From Rhizobium tropici CIAT 899 (GTDB lineage Bacteria; Pseudomonadota; Alphaproteobacteria; Rhizobiales; Rhizobiaceae), in assembly GCF_000330885.1 (NCBI RefSeq), contig NC_020059.1, forward strand, positions 3,257,501 to 3,321,500: a stretch of DNA of 64,000 nucleotides, given 5' to 3'. The notes beneath the pieces are model-generated. The model saw only the letters and a program-made list of their open reading frames with translations, was not told where the DNA came from and searched no databases. Of the stretch, positions 1 to 9,588 are shown one piece after another (the stretch's first letter is position 1; every line of letters begins with the position of its first letter). The translations under genes were made by a program, and so were the position numbers.

Positions 1-1115
1 TGCCGATTGCCGCGGCACTAATAGGCGCCGGCTACCTCAAAGCCGACGCGAATGATGTCGCAACCAAGATCCAGCCGCTCTTCGGTTCGTCCGATGTCTC
101 CGCCGGCGACGTGCTGCGCATCGGCATCCTGCAGAAGGGCGAGCAGGCAAAAATCATCCGCGCCAGCATCTATCGCGGCACGAAACATCTGCTGACCGTC
201 GCGCAGAACGATCATGGCGACTTCGTTGCCGGCAGCGCCCCGCCAATGCTCGATGCCATCTCGACGGCTTTCGACAATGATGCGCCCGCCCTGGCGGCCG
301 GCCGCGACCTGCCGAGCGTCTATGACGGCATCTATCGCGCCGCCCTTTCCTACGGCATGACCAAGGAAATGGTGGCGCAGATCGTCAAGCTGCTCGCGAG
401 CAATGTCGATTTCCAGGCACAGCTAAAGCCGACGGATTCACTGGAAGCCTTCTTCTCCGTCACCGACGACAAGGGACAGGCGACGGCCGATTCCGAGCTG
501 CTCTATGTCAACGCCCGTTTCGGCGACAACGTCACCCGTTTCTACCGCTTCGAGGATCCGGCGGATCACTCGATCGACTACTTCGACGAGGCCGGCAAGA
601 GCATCCGGCAATTCCTGCTGCGCAATCCTGTTCCCACCGGCGTCTTCAAATCCGGCTTCGGCATGCGGCGCCACCCGATCCTCGGCTTTGCCCGCATGCA
701 TACCGGCGTCGACTGGTCAGCACCGCGCGGCACGCCGATCATCGCTGCCGGCAACGGCATCGTCGAAAAGGCCAGCTGGGATTCCGGCGGTTTCGGCAAT
801 CAGACCTTGATCCGCCATGCGAACGGCTACGTCTCCTCCTACAATCACCAGAGCGCCATCGCCAAGGGCGTCGTCCCCGGCGCGAAGGTCGTGCAGGGAC
901 AGGTGATCGGCTTCATCGGCTCGACAGGTCTCGCGACCGGTCCTCACCTGCACTATGAGCTGATCGTCAACGGTACGAAGGTCGACCCGCTGCGCATCCG
1001 CCTTCCCGGCGGCAAATCGCTTGAAGGCGACGCGCTCGCCAAATTCCAGGAAGAGCGCAAGCGCATCGATACGTTGCTGACCGACGAGAAGACGAAGCAG
1101 ATCGCCAGCAAATAG
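1..1115 (+). CDS. M23 family metallopeptidase, 5' end cut by window
   Basis: The reading frame is open from base 3, so the start lies outside the window; the GTG at 111 is probably internal. The C-terminal third is a peptidase M23 (LytM/gametolysin) domain at about 650-990. It has the zinc ligands His and Asp in RHPILG...MHTGVD and the HLH motif in GPHLHYE, so it should be an active metallo-endopeptidase acting on peptidoglycan cross-links in the periplasm. The upstream part resembles the LysM/OapA-like N-terminal region of DipM/MepM-type proteins and carries no catalytic motif. A lysine/glutamate-rich tail ends the protein. It converges with clpB, and a hairpin at 1168-1189 lies between the two stops. 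Confidence 0.88.
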   Translation, partial: PIAAALIGAGYLKADANDVATKIQPLFGSSDVSAGDVLRIGILQKGEQAKIIRASIYRGTKHLLTVAQNDHGDFVAGSAPPMLDAISTAFDNDAPALAAGRDLPSVYDGIYRAALSYGMTKEMVAQIVKLLASNVDFQAQLKPTDSLEAFFSVTDDKGQATADSELLYVNARFGDNVTRFYRFEDPADHSIDYFDEAGKSIRQFLLRNPVPTGVFKSGFGMRRHPILGFARMHTGVDWSAPRGTPIIAAGNGIVEKASWDSGGFGNQTLIRHANGYVSSYNHQSAIAKGVVPGAKVVQGQVIGFIGSTGLATGPHLHYELIVNGTKVDPLRIRLPGGKSLEGDALAKFQEERKRIDTLLTDEKTKQIASK

Positions 1116-1164
1116 CCTCAGCCGCTCGGCCATTTCACATTTGGGCTGCGCTGCGGCCGATGGC

Positions 1165-1189
1165 AAAATGGCGGCCCGAAGACCGCCAT
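1165..1189 (-). terminator. Rho-independent terminator of clpB
   Basis: Read on the minus strand, a 7-bp stem (ATGGCGG / CCGCCAT) with an 8-nt loop is followed by TTTTG, 25-45 bases past the clpB stop. The geometry fits an intrinsic terminator for clpB. Confidence 0.6.
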
Positions 1190-1213
1190 CCGCATTCATT
1201 CACATGCTATAGC

Positions 1214-3814
1214 TTAGGCCGCTTCGTTTACCGCCTGGCGCGGACGAAACAACAGCCGGTCCGAACCGCTGGTGACCTTGACGAGCGAACCATCCGGAAT
1301 TTGACCCGAAAGGATCTGTTCGGCGAGCGGATCCTGGACGTATTTCTGGATCACCCGCTTCAGCGGCCTTGCCCCATAGACCGGATCGTAACCCTTGTTG
1401 GCGAGCCAGTTGCGGGCATCGTCATCGAGTTCGAGCGTGATCTTGCGTTCCGACAGCAGCTTCAGCAGCCGCTCGAGCTGGATATCGACGATCGCGCCCA
1501 TCTCATCGCGCTTCAAGCGATGGAACAGGATGATTTCGTCGATACGGTTCAGGAATTCCGGCCGGAAATGCGACCGGACGACTTCCATCACCTGCTCGCG
1601 TACCAGATCGCTGTCATCGCCATCCTTCAGCTGGGTCAGATATTCGGCGCCCAGATTGGAAGTCATGATGATCATCGTGTTGCGGAAATCGACCGTGCGG
1701 CCCTGTCCGTCCGTCAAACGTCCGTCATCCAGAACCTGGAGCAGGATGTTGAAGACATCGGGATGCGCCTTTTCGATCTCGTCGAACAGCACGACCTGAT
1801 AGGGCCGACGGCGGACGGCTTCGGTCAGCGCGCCGCCTTCCTCATAGCCGACATAGCCGGGAGGAGCACCGATCAGCCGGGCCACGGAGTGTTTCTCCAT
1901 GTACTCGGACATGTCGATGCGCACCATCGCGGTGTCGTCGTCGAAGAGGAAGCGGGCAAGCGCCTTGGTCAGCTCCGTCTTGCCGACACCGGTCGGGCCG
2001 AGGAAGATGAACGAGCCGATCGGCCGGTTCGGATCCTGCAAGCCAGCGCGCGAGCGGCGAACGGCGCGAGAGACGGCCTGAACGGCATCGCCCTGGCCGA
2101 CGACCCATTTTGCGAGCTCGTCTTCCATCCTGAGCAGCTTGTCGCGCTCGCCTTCCAGCATCTTGTCCACGGGAATCCCGGTCCAGCGGGAAACCACCTG
2201 GGCGATGTTGTCGGCGGTGACGACCTCCTGCACCATGGAATCGCGGGCACTATCCTGCTCTTCCGCGGCGTGAAGTTCCTTCTCAAGATTGGGGATCACG
2301 CCATAGGCAAGCTCGCCGGCGCGCTGGAATTCACCCTTGCGCTGGGCAATGGCGAGCTCGTTGCGTGCATCGTCGAGCTGCTTCTTTAGATCGGCCGCAA
2401 GACCAAGCTTCTGCTTTTCGGCCTGCCAGCGCGCGGTCAGCGCATCGGCTTCCTCTTCCAGAGACGTAAGATCCGTTTCCAGCCGCTTCAGCCGGTCAGC
2501 CGAGGCCTGGTCGGTTTCCTTCTTCAACGCCTCGCGTTCGATCTTCAGCTGAATGATGCGGCGATCGAGTTCGTCGAGCTCTTCCGGCTTGGAATCCACC
2601 TGCATGCGCAGACGCGCCGCGGCTTCGTCCATCAGGTCGATGGCCTTATCCGGCAGGAAACGGTCGGTGATGTAGCGGTTCGACAGGGTTGCGGCAGCCA
2701 CCAGCGCGGCATCGGCGATGCGCACCTTGTGGTGCTGCTCATACTTTTCCTTCAAGCCGCGCAGGATCGAGATCGTGTCTTCGACCGTCGGCTCCTCGAC
2801 CATGACGGGCTGGAAGCGGCGGGCAAGTGCCGGATCCTTCTCGACATGCTTGCGGTATTCATCGAGCGTGGTCGCACCGACGCAGTGCAGCTCGCCACGT
2901 GCAAGGGCGGGCTTCAGAAGGTTGGACGCATCCATGGCGCCGTCAGCCTTGCCGGCTCCGACGAGGGTGTGCATCTCATCGATGAACAGGATGATCTCGC
3001 CGTTTTCCGACTGCACCTCGTTGAGCACGGCTTTCAGCCGCTCTTCAAACTCGCCGCGGAATTTTGCACCGGCAATCAGCGCGCCCATGTCGAGCGCCAT
3101 CAGCTTCTTATCCTTCAGCGATTCCGGCACGTCGCCATTGACGATGCGCAACGCCAAGCCTTCGACGATCGCCGTCTTGCCGACGCCGGGCTCGCCGATC
3201 AGCACAGGATTGTTCTTCGTGCGGCGCGACAGGACCTGGATCGTGCGACGGATTTCGTCATCACGGCCGATCACAGGGTCGAGCCTGCCTTCGCGGGCCT
3301 CGGCGGTGAGGTCGCGGGCATATTTCTTCAAGGAATCGAAGCCCTGCTCCGCATTGGCCGAGTCGGCCGTGCGGCCCTTGCGGATATCGTTGATGACCTG
3401 ATTGAGGGCAACAGGTGTAACGCCGGCCTTCTTCAGGCTCGCCGAAGTGGAAGCCGAGGGTTCGATGGCCAGAGCCTGCAAGAGACGCTCGGCAGTGACG
3501 AAACTGTCGCCAGCCTTCTTCGCGGCATCTTCAGCAGTGGCAAAGACCTTGGCGAGCGGCTGCGAGAGATAGACCTGGCCGTCGCCGCCGGAAACCTTCG
3601 GCAGCTTGGCAAGCGCGGCATCATTGGCAAGACGCGCAGCCTTGGCATCACCGCCGGCGCGTTCGATCAACGAGGCAGCCATCCCCTGGTCGTCGTCCAG
3701 AAGCACCTTGAGAACATGCTCGGGGGTGAACTGCTGATTTCCTTGCGCAAGCGCATTGGTTTGAGCGGATTGCAGGAAACCGCGAACCCGTTCGGAGTAT
3801 TTTTCGATATTCAT
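1214..3814 (-). CDS. clpB: ATP-dependent chaperone ClpB
   Basis: ClpB is a hexameric AAA+ disaggregase that works with DnaK/DnaJ to pull apart heat-aggregated proteins in the cytosol. The 866-residue length is normal. In order there are a Clp N-terminal repeat domain (1-145), the first AAA+ module with Walker A GEPGVGKT at about 207-214 and Walker B LFIDE, a long coiled-coil middle domain (about 410-530), and the second AAA+ module with Walker A GPTGVGKT near 606-613 and LFDEIEKAH. ClpP-docking features are not evident, as expected for ClpB rather than ClpA. The ATG at 3814 has a good GGAGG upstream. It is transcribed alone and ends in a terminator at 1165-1189. Confidence 0.97.
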   Translation of the reverse strand: MNIEKYSERVRGFLQSAQTNALAQGNQQFTPEHVLKVLLDDDQGMAASLIERAGGDAKAARLANDAALAKLPKVSGGDGQVYLSQPLAKVFATAEDAAKKAGDSFVTAERLLQALAIEPSASTSASLKKAGVTPVALNQVINDIRKGRTADSANAEQGFDSLKKYARDLTAEAREGRLDPVIGRDDEIRRTIQVLSRRTKNNPVLIGEPGVGKTAIVEGLALRIVNGDVPESLKDKKLMALDMGALIAGAKFRGEFEERLKAVLNEVQSENGEIILFIDEMHTLVGAGKADGAMDASNLLKPALARGELHCVGATTLDEYRKHVEKDPALARRFQPVMVEEPTVEDTISILRGLKEKYEQHHKVRIADAALVAAATLSNRYITDRFLPDKAIDLMDEAAARLRMQVDSKPEELDELDRRIIQLKIEREALKKETDQASADRLKRLETDLTSLEEEADALTARWQAEKQKLGLAADLKKQLDDARNELAIAQRKGEFQRAGELAYGVIPNLEKELHAAEEQDSARDSMVQEVVTADNIAQVVSRWTGIPVDKMLEGERDKLLRMEDELAKWVVGQGDAVQAVSRAVRRSRAGLQDPNRPIGSFIFLGPTGVGKTELTKALARFLFDDDTAMVRIDMSEYMEKHSVARLIGAPPGYVGYEEGGALTEAVRRRPYQVVLFDEIEKAHPDVFNILLQVLDDGRLTDGQGRTVDFRNTMIIMTSNLGAEYLTQLKDGDDSDLVREQVMEVVRSHFRPEFLNRIDEIILFHRLKRDEMGAIVDIQLERLLKLLSERKITLELDDDARNWLANKGYDPVYGARPLKRVIQKYVQDPLAEQILSGQIPDGSLVKVTSGSDRLLFRPRQAVNEAA

Positions 3815-4130
3815 ATGAGACCTCCATGAATCGCTCTGCCCATACAGGCACAGACCGATGATTGAGATTGAGCCCCCTCTAGAGGCAGGCCCCGCCTTTC
3901 CGCCATTGAGATTTGCGACAAGACAACTGGAGGGAATATGGGAGGATATTCGAAGAGTTTAAAGGGTCATGGAACGGAAAAACCGGACGGAGTGGCTCCA
4001 TTTGCTTCGGCAATCGAAGAAGCGCCGGTTAGTCCAGAAAGGGACTACCCGCCATACAAAAAGGAATGGCGGCTTTCGCCGCCATTCCTGCATTCTCGCT
4101 TTATTAACTCGTTCACTCCAGCGGAGCGAC
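3815..4130. other. Intergenic region upstream of clpB
   Basis: About 315 bases without a convincing gene. It holds the clpB promoter region; I could not place a sigma-32 box with confidence. It also holds the terminator of the DUF4167 gene at 4058-4088. Short open frames here lack a ribosome site and recognisable protein content. Confidence 0.5.
4058..4088 (-). terminator. Rho-independent terminator of the DUF4167 gene
   Basis: A perfect 11-bp stem (GGAATGGCGGC / GCCGCCATTCC) with a 4-nt loop is followed, on the minus strand, by five T. It lies about 45 bases past the stop of the gene at 4131-4829. Confidence 0.85.
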
Positions 4131-4829
4131 TTATTCCGAGGTAGCGTCCGCCAAAGCCGGAGCTTCGCTCGACCCGGCTTCACCCTGGTCATCGCCCTCG
4201 GCTGCAGCACTGCGGCGCGGCTGGCGGCGCGGACGATTACCGCCTGCACTGCGACGGCGCGGCTGGCGCTCGGTGGCGGCCACTGCCGGAGTTTCTTCTT
4301 CGATCGCCACTTCGGCCGGGATGCCTTCGATCACCGGCTGCGGGCCGGTACCGTTGATGGCTTCGGGCTCACTGGCCGGAGCGGCAGCAACGGCTGGAGC
4401 AGCCTGCTGCTGGCGAACGTGAGGTTGAGCCATCTGCGGCTGATCGTCGATTTCCTGCGCATCCATATCGTCGATGTCACGCTCGGCATTATCGCGGTCA
4501 TTGTAATTGTGATGATCGTCGCGCTGGTAGCGCTCCTGCATCTGCGCCTGAGCGCTGGCAATGATCCGATTGTAGTGTTCGGCATGCTGCAGGTAGTTTT
4601 CCGCCATGACGCGGTCGCCGGAGCTTTGAGCATCGCGAGCCAAGGCCGCGTATTTCTCGGCGATATGCTGTGCGGTTCCGCGGATTTTCACATCGGGACC
4701 AGAGCTGTCGTAAGTCCTGGTCAGCGGGTTCGAGCCCTTGCGGTTGAAATTGTTGTTGTTATTTCCGCCGCCGCCGTTGTTGTTGTTACCACGCCCCCGA
4801 CCGCGCTTGTTCTGCTGTCCTGGCCTCAT
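4131..4829 (-). CDS. DUF4167 domain-containing protein
   Basis: This 232-residue protein belongs to the alphaproteobacterial DUF4167 family, whose function is unknown. The N-terminus is an Arg/Gly/Asn-rich low-complexity stretch with long Asn and Gly runs (about 8-30). The conserved DUF4167 block follows (about 35-100: DVKIRGTAQHIAEKY, AENYLQHAEHYNRII). The rest is Ala/Pro/Glu-rich with a basic Arg-rich patch near 195-210. The RGG-like start and basic patches would suit nucleic-acid binding, but this is inference. There is no signal peptide or membrane segment. It is transcribed alone, with a -10-like TATAAT upstream and its own strong terminator, downstream of prfA-prmC. Confidence 0.85.
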   Translation of the reverse strand: MRPGQQNKRGRGRGNNNNGGGGNNNNNFNRKGSNPLTRTYDSSGPDVKIRGTAQHIAEKYAALARDAQSSGDRVMAENYLQHAEHYNRIIASAQAQMQERYQRDDHHNYNDRDNAERDIDDMDAQEIDDQPQMAQPHVRQQQAAPAVAAAPASEPEAINGTGPQPVIEGIPAEVAIEEETPAVAATERQPRRRSAGGNRPRRQPRRSAAAEGDDQGEAGSSEAPALADATSE

Positions 4830-5175
4830 AGATCCTTCACCTGAATTCTCTTCGTTGGGATAAAATTATACACGACACCTGCCGCCGCGGTTCGGACACC
4901 GCCAAACCAGGGCTTTCGTGCCGCAAGCAAACTGCGCTTTAGCGCCGGTCTGCCGCTCGACTACGTCAGATTAAACTGATCACGCATTGGGTTATCTTCA
5001 ACCTTTGACACTCTTACCAGAGAGCGGTTCCCCGAGGCTGTCCAAGATAAGCGAATCGTCTCGCTCATTCCCAGCCGCCCAACGCGTGAGCGCAACCTAT
5101 ATTGCTTCCTCAGGAAATCCAAGCTTTTTCTTTGCGATAGCAACGGGGTCTCACAAATCCGCTGAAAACGTCGCA
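4830..5175. other. Intergenic region between prmC and the DUF4167 gene
   Basis: About 345 bases of lower-GC DNA. It contains the possible -10 box at 4865-4870. A 71-codon minus-strand frame (4961-5176) starts by overlapping the prmC stop but has no recognisable features. I see no RNA gene or repeat. Confidence 0.45.
4865..4870 (-). promoter_or_regulatory. Possible -10 box of the DUF4167 gene
   Basis: A consensus TATAAT on the minus strand lies 36-41 bases upstream of the ATG at 4829. No good -35 box sits at the usual spacing, so the assignment is tentative. Confidence 0.35.
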
Positions 5176-6051
5176 TTAATGTTGAAATTCAAACACAAGA
5201 ACCCGGTCATTCTGCCCGTAGTCACGGACCGCCTCGACGAGGGAAAATCCTGCTCCTTCAAAAATTGAAGTCACCGTTTCACGCTGATCGTAGCCGATCT
5301 CCACACCTATCATACCGTCCGGATGCAGGAACCGAGCCGCGTCCTTCGCGATCGCCCTGTAAGCATCCAGCCCATCAAGGCCCCCGTCAAGGGCCGCGGG
5401 AGGATCGAAATCCTTTACTTCTGGAGCGAGAGTGGAAATGACATTGGACGCAATATAGGGCGGATTTGAGACAATCACATGAAAACATTCGTGGATGGCG
5501 TCAAACCAGCTTCCATGCGCGGTCATAAACCGCTCTGCCAGGCCATTTCGCTCAGCGTTCCCGCGAGCCGTTTCCAGCGCTTCGCTGGAAATATCGGAAC
5601 CGACACCCGTCGCTTGCGGGCTTTCGTGGAGCAGGGCCAAACAGATCGCCCCGGTACCCGTTCCAATGTCCAGCATATGGATATTGCCGATCTTGGATTC
5701 AAGACGCCTGATATGCGGCAGCATCGTATCGACGAGAATTTCCGTATCAGGCCGCGGCTCGAGCGTCGCCGGCGACAGCCGCAGCGACAGACCATAAAAC
5801 TCCCGCTCGCCGAGAATGCGATGGACCGGCTCATGATTGAGCCGCCGGGCAATCGCAGCCCGTACCATAGCGGCATCATCTTCTGACACAGGCTCGGAAC
5901 CGCGCGTCACCAGCCCGGTCGCGGAAAGGCGAAGAAGGCCGCCGACAATAATGCGCGCCTCCGTGGCGGGATCATCGAGATCGGCCTCGGCAAAGCGGGC
6001 GCGCACCTCCTGCAGGAGTCCGGAAACGGTCGACCCTTGCCCGCCGCTCAT
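5176..6051 (-). CDS. prmC: Peptide chain release factor N5-glutamine methyltransferase PrmC
   Basis: PrmC (HemK) uses SAM to methylate the Gln of the GGQ motif of release factors 1 and 2, which raises termination efficiency. The 291-residue length is typical. An N-terminal helical substrate-binding domain is followed by a Rossmann-fold methyltransferase domain with the SAM loop [14 protein letters not shown] (about 125-138) and the diagnostic NPPY motif near residue 193, which binds the target glutamine. Its ATG overlaps the stop of prfA by four bases (ATGA), so it is translationally coupled to the gene for its own substrate. Confidence 0.96.
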   Translation of the reverse strand: MSGGQGSTVSGLLQEVRARFAEADLDDPATEARIIVGGLLRLSATGLVTRGSEPVSEDDAAMVRAAIARRLNHEPVHRILGEREFYGLSLRLSPATLEPRPDTEILVDTMLPHIRRLESKIGNIHMLDIGTGTGAICLALLHESPQATGVGSDISSEALETARGNAERNGLAERFMTAHGSWFDAIHECFHVIVSNPPYIASNVISTLAPEVKDFDPPAALDGGLDGLDAYRAIAKDAARFLHPDGMIGVEIGYDQRETVTSIFEGAGFSLVEAVRDYGQNDRVLVFEFQH

Positions 6052-7127
6052 GTCTGTTCGCCGAGCTGGGCGAGCTGGCTCGCCTGGTAGTCCGCCAAAA
6101 GCGCGTCGACCACTTCGTCGATCTCGCCGATCATCATCCGGTCGAGCTTGTAAAGCGTCAGGTTGATGCGGTGATCGGTGACGCGCCCTTGCGGGAAATT
6201 ATAGGTGCGGATGCGTTCGGAGCGGTCGCCGGAGCCAACCTGGCTTTTGCGGTCGGCGGAACGCTCACTGTCGGCGCGCTGGCGCTCCATGTCAAAGAGG
6301 CGCGAACGCAAGACCTGCATCGCCTTGGCGCGGTTCTGGTGCTGCGACTTTTCCGAGCTCGTGACGACGATGCCGGAGGGAAGATGCGTGATGCGCACGG
6401 CCGAGTCCGTCGTGTTGACGTGCTGGCCGCCGGCGCCGGATGAGCGCATGGTGTCGATACGGATATCCTCGGGTCGGATTTCGATATCGATCTCCTCAGC
6501 CTCCGGCAGAACGGCAACGGTCGCCGCCGAGGTGTGGATGCGCCCGCCCGCCTCGGTCTCCGGCACGCGCTGCACGCGATGGACACCGGATTCGAACTTC
6601 AGCCGGGAAAACACGCCCTTGCCGCTGATGGTCGCGATGATTTCCTTGAAACCACCGGCTTCGCCATCACTCGCCGAAAGCACCTCCACCTTCCAGCCGT
6701 TGCTGGCGGCGAAACGCTCATACATCCGGAAAAGATCGCCGGCAAAAAGCGCCGCCTCGGAGCCGCCGGTGCCAGCGCGGATTTCTAGGATCGCGCTTTT
6801 CTCGTCGGCCGCGTCCTTCGGCAGAAGCTCGACCTGGATATCCTTTTCCAGCGCCTCGATGCGCTCCTTGACCTCGGGCAGCTCCATCTCCGCAAGATCG
6901 CGCATCTCGCGATCGACCGATTTGTCGGAGAGCATGGCCTCAAGATCGGCAGCCTCGGCTAGAGCGCGCTCATAATCCCGGATCTTGGTCACGACCGGCT
7001 GCAATTCGGAATATTCGGAAGCAAGCTTCACATAGACATCCGCGGCCGGGCCAGCGGACATGCGCGCCTCGATCTCGCCGAAGCGACGTTCCAACTCGCG
7101 CATTTTTTCAACGGGGAGCTTCGCCAC
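6048..7127 (-). CDS. prfA: Peptide chain release factor 1
   Basis: RF1 recognises UAA and UAG in the ribosomal A site and triggers peptidyl-tRNA hydrolysis. The 359-residue protein has the PCRF domain (N-terminal half) and the class I release-factor domain, with the catalytic GGQ in SGAGGQHVN near residue 234. The stop-codon-recognising tripeptide region lies before it, in the [10 protein letters not shown] segment. The gene overlaps prmC by four bases, the usual arrangement in Rhizobiales. A degenerate palindromic repeat (about 7175-7215) lies between it and ptsP. Confidence 0.97.
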   Translation of the reverse strand: MAKLPVEKMRELERRFGEIEARMSAGPAADVYVKLASEYSELQPVVTKIRDYERALAEAADLEAMLSDKSVDREMRDLAEMELPEVKERIEALEKDIQVELLPKDAADEKSAILEIRAGTGGSEAALFAGDLFRMYERFAASNGWKVEVLSASDGEAGGFKEIIATISGKGVFSRLKFESGVHRVQRVPETEAGGRIHTSAATVAVLPEAEEIDIEIRPEDIRIDTMRSSGAGGQHVNTTDSAVRITHLPSGIVVTSSEKSQHQNRAKAMQVLRSRLFDMERQRADSERSADRKSQVGSGDRSERIRTYNFPQGRVTDHRINLTLYKLDRMMIGEIDEVVDALLADYQASQLAQLGEQT

Positions 7128-7174
7128 CCTCTACTCCAATTCTTCTTATTATCTCTGCTTTGATGTTGTGATGC

Positions 7175-7215
7175 GCATGATCCTGCCTGCAAACCGCTTC
7201 GTGCTTTTCAGGATC
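7175..7215. repeat. Degenerate palindromic repeat between ptsP and prfA
   Basis: Arms GATCCTG and CAGGATC flank a segment that resembles the 'aaaaccgcttcgcacttttc' core of the other dispersed repeats in this window. It looks like a decayed copy. Confidence 0.35.
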
Positions 7216-7220
7216 GGACG

Positions 7221-9488
7221 CTAAAGCGGAATATTGTGGCTCTCGGCAAAGCGCGCAAGGATATCGCGCATGGAACTCGTCGGCTGCCTGTCATCGAGTG
7301 CGGCCTCCATGACTTCGGACAAGGCCTTGAGGTCGAGCCCGAGCAGCATTGCCTTGACCGGGCCGATCGAGGCCGGCGACATCGAAACCGAGCGGAAACC
7401 GATTCCGAGCAGGGCCATAGCCGAAATCGTCTTGCCCGCCAGTTCGCCGCAAAGCGTCACCGGCGTCTTGTTGCGTTCGCCAGCGCGCACAATATCGCGC
7501 AGGATACGCAGGAACGGCCGCTCGAGCGGATCGAAGCGATCCGAAACGCGGGCATTGCCGCGATCGACCGCCATCGAGAACTGGAACAGGTCGTTGGAGC
7601 CGACCGAGACGAAATCGACTTCCGCCATCAACTCGTCCAGCTGCCACAGCAGCGCGGGCACCTCGAGCATTGCGCCGAACTGCAGCTTGCGCGGCAGGCT
7701 GTGCCCGAAGCGCGAGAGGTGCTGCACTTCCTTCTGCAGAAGTTCGCGCACGGCCCTGATCTCGGAGACTTCCGTGACCATCGGCACCATCATCTTCAAT
7801 TCGTTGTCGGCCGCCGCCTTGAGCATGGCCCTGAGCTGCGTGCGCAACAGGCCGGGACGATCGAGCGAGAGACGGATGGCACGCCAGCCGAGCGCGGGAT
7901 TTTCTTCCTCATGCGCCCGGAAATAGGGAACGACCTTGTCGCCGCCGATGTCGAGCGTGCGGAAGGTGACGACACGGCCGCCCGCCTGCTTCAGGACATT
8001 GCGATAGAACGCTTCCTGCTCATCCGCCTTCGGCATGGTCGAGGCGATCATGAACTGCAGCTCGGTACGGAACAGGCCGATACCCTCGGCCCCTGATTCC
8101 GCAAGCTGCGGCAGGTCCACCAGCAGGCCGGCATTCATCAACAGCGAAATGCGCTGCCCGTCCTTGGTGACCGGCTCGACGGAGCGCAGAGCCCGGAACT
8201 GCTCCTGCCTGCGGGCACGAAACCGGACCTTCTCCTCATAGGAGCGCTGATGATCGGCCATAGGCCGAAGGTGAACATGGCCGCCATCGCCATCGATGAT
8301 GACCGAATCGCCATTTTCCGCCAGCGCGACGATGCCTGCCGCCTGCCCGACGACCGGAATGCCCATGGCGCGCGCCACGATGACGACATGGCTCGTGACA
8401 GCGCCCTCTTCCAGTACCAGACCGCGAATATTGGCGCGCGGATAATCGAGCAGTTCCGCCGCACCCATCGCACGCGCAAAGATGACCGCGTCGTTCGGAA
8501 AGCCTTCAGCGCTGGTACGCCCGGAATGTCCGATGAGCTGCCGCAAAAGCCGGTTTGCCAGATCCTCGAAATCATGCATGCGTTCGCGCAGATAGGGATC
8601 GGTGAGGCGCATCATGCGCGCCTTGGTGTCGCTCTGCACCTTTTCGACGGCGGCTTCAGCGGTCAAGCCATTGCGGACGGCTTCCTCGAGCTTGCGCACC
8701 CAGCCCTGGTCGTGCGCGAACATGCGGTAGGTTTCAAGAACCTCGCGATGTTCGCCTTCCATGGAAACGTCGCGGCGCGAGAGCATGTCGTCGATCGAAA
8801 TGCGCAGCGATCCCAGCGCTTCGGCGAGACGGCCGATTTCCTTGTCGGTATCCTCGTTCAGCAGGTTGGTGACGACGATACGCGGCTCGTGCAGCACGAC
8901 ATAGCCGAGGCCGATCCCTTCATTGTAGCTGTCGCCATCAATCGTGACGGAGCGTGTGAGGTCAAGCTCCAGACCCGGCTTGGTGATCTTCTTCAGCTCG
9001 CCGGTCGCGATCATCTCGGCCAGCACCATGGCCGTCGTTTCGAGCGCCTCCAGCTCTTCCTCGCGGTAGGTGCGACTCGCCTTGTTCTGGACGACGAGAA
9101 CGCCGAGCGACCGGCCGGTGCGCAGGATCGGCACGCCGAGGAAGGAGTGATAAATCTCTTCGCCGGTTTCCGGCAGGTAGCGGTAGGCGGGATGCGATTG
9201 CGCGTCCGAAAGATTGAGCGGCTGGGCGGAGGCCGCAATCGTGCCGACGAGGCCTTGCCCCATCTTCAATTGCGAAAGGTGTACGGCCTCTTTATTCAGA
9301 CCCTCGGTGGCATAAAGCTCGAGGACTCCGTCCGCACGCAGCACGTAAGCCGAGCACACCTCGGCGACCATGTTGCTGGCAATCTGGCGGACGATCCGGT
9401 CAAGGCGCTCCTGCGGCTCCAGCGGCTCCGCCATCAATTCGCGTAGCCGCTTGAGCAGAACGCGTGGACCGCCGGATAGGTCTCTCAT
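7221..9488 (-). CDS. ptsP: Phosphoenolpyruvate-protein phosphotransferase PtsP (EI-Ntr)
   Basis: PtsP is enzyme I of the nitrogen-related PTS. It takes phosphate from PEP and passes it to NPr (PtsO) and EIIA-Ntr, a regulatory chain tied to nitrogen and potassium status. The 755-residue protein has an N-terminal GAF sensor domain (about 20-165), which distinguishes it from sugar-PTS EI, then the EI N-terminal domain. The phospho-histidine lies in GAVTSHVVIVARAMGIP (about 367). The PEP-binding TIM barrel has the catalytic Cys in VTLCGELAGK (about 678). In Rhizobiales ptsP commonly follows lysC, as here: lysC lies 100 bases upstream on the same strand. Confidence 0.95.
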   Translation of the reverse strand: MRDLSGGPRVLLKRLRELMAEPLEPQERLDRIVRQIASNMVAEVCSAYVLRADGVLELYATEGLNKEAVHLSQLKMGQGLVGTIAASAQPLNLSDAQSHPAYRYLPETGEEIYHSFLGVPILRTGRSLGVLVVQNKASRTYREEELEALETTAMVLAEMIATGELKKITKPGLELDLTRSVTIDGDSYNEGIGLGYVVLHEPRIVVTNLLNEDTDKEIGRLAEALGSLRISIDDMLSRRDVSMEGEHREVLETYRMFAHDQGWVRKLEEAVRNGLTAEAAVEKVQSDTKARMMRLTDPYLRERMHDFEDLANRLLRQLIGHSGRTSAEGFPNDAVIFARAMGAAELLDYPRANIRGLVLEEGAVTSHVVIVARAMGIPVVGQAAGIVALAENGDSVIIDGDGGHVHLRPMADHQRSYEEKVRFRARRQEQFRALRSVEPVTKDGQRISLLMNAGLLVDLPQLAESGAEGIGLFRTELQFMIASTMPKADEQEAFYRNVLKQAGGRVVTFRTLDIGGDKVVPYFRAHEEENPALGWRAIRLSLDRPGLLRTQLRAMLKAAADNELKMMVPMVTEVSEIRAVRELLQKEVQHLSRFGHSLPRKLQFGAMLEVPALLWQLDELMAEVDFVSVGSNDLFQFSMAVDRGNARVSDRFDPLERPFLRILRDIVRAGERNKTPVTLCGELAGKTISAMALLGIGFRSVSMSPASIGPVKAMLLGLDLKALSEVMEAALDDRQPTSSMRDILARFAESHNIPL

Positions 9489-9588
9489 TGCGCCACTAGC
9501 TCCCGAATCAAGATGTCATGCTCGTCTTGCCCACGTTAGGGCCGGCCGAAACTCGCCTCCGTCACGGTCCGTCGTCAGCAGTCGTGAC

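Noticed and set aside
1160..2389. Long open frame on the plus strand across clpB (409 codons)
   Set aside because: It is antisense to clpB, has no ribosome site or recognisable domain, and is a frame kept open by high GC.
3841..3930. Sigma-32 heat-shock promoter upstream of clpB
   Set aside because: Expected biologically, but no box pair with the right spacing could be read with confidence.
4961..5176. 71-codon minus-strand frame whose ATG overlaps the prmC stop
   Set aside because: Translational coupling would be possible, but no family match, Arg-rich composition and no other support; left as part of the gap.
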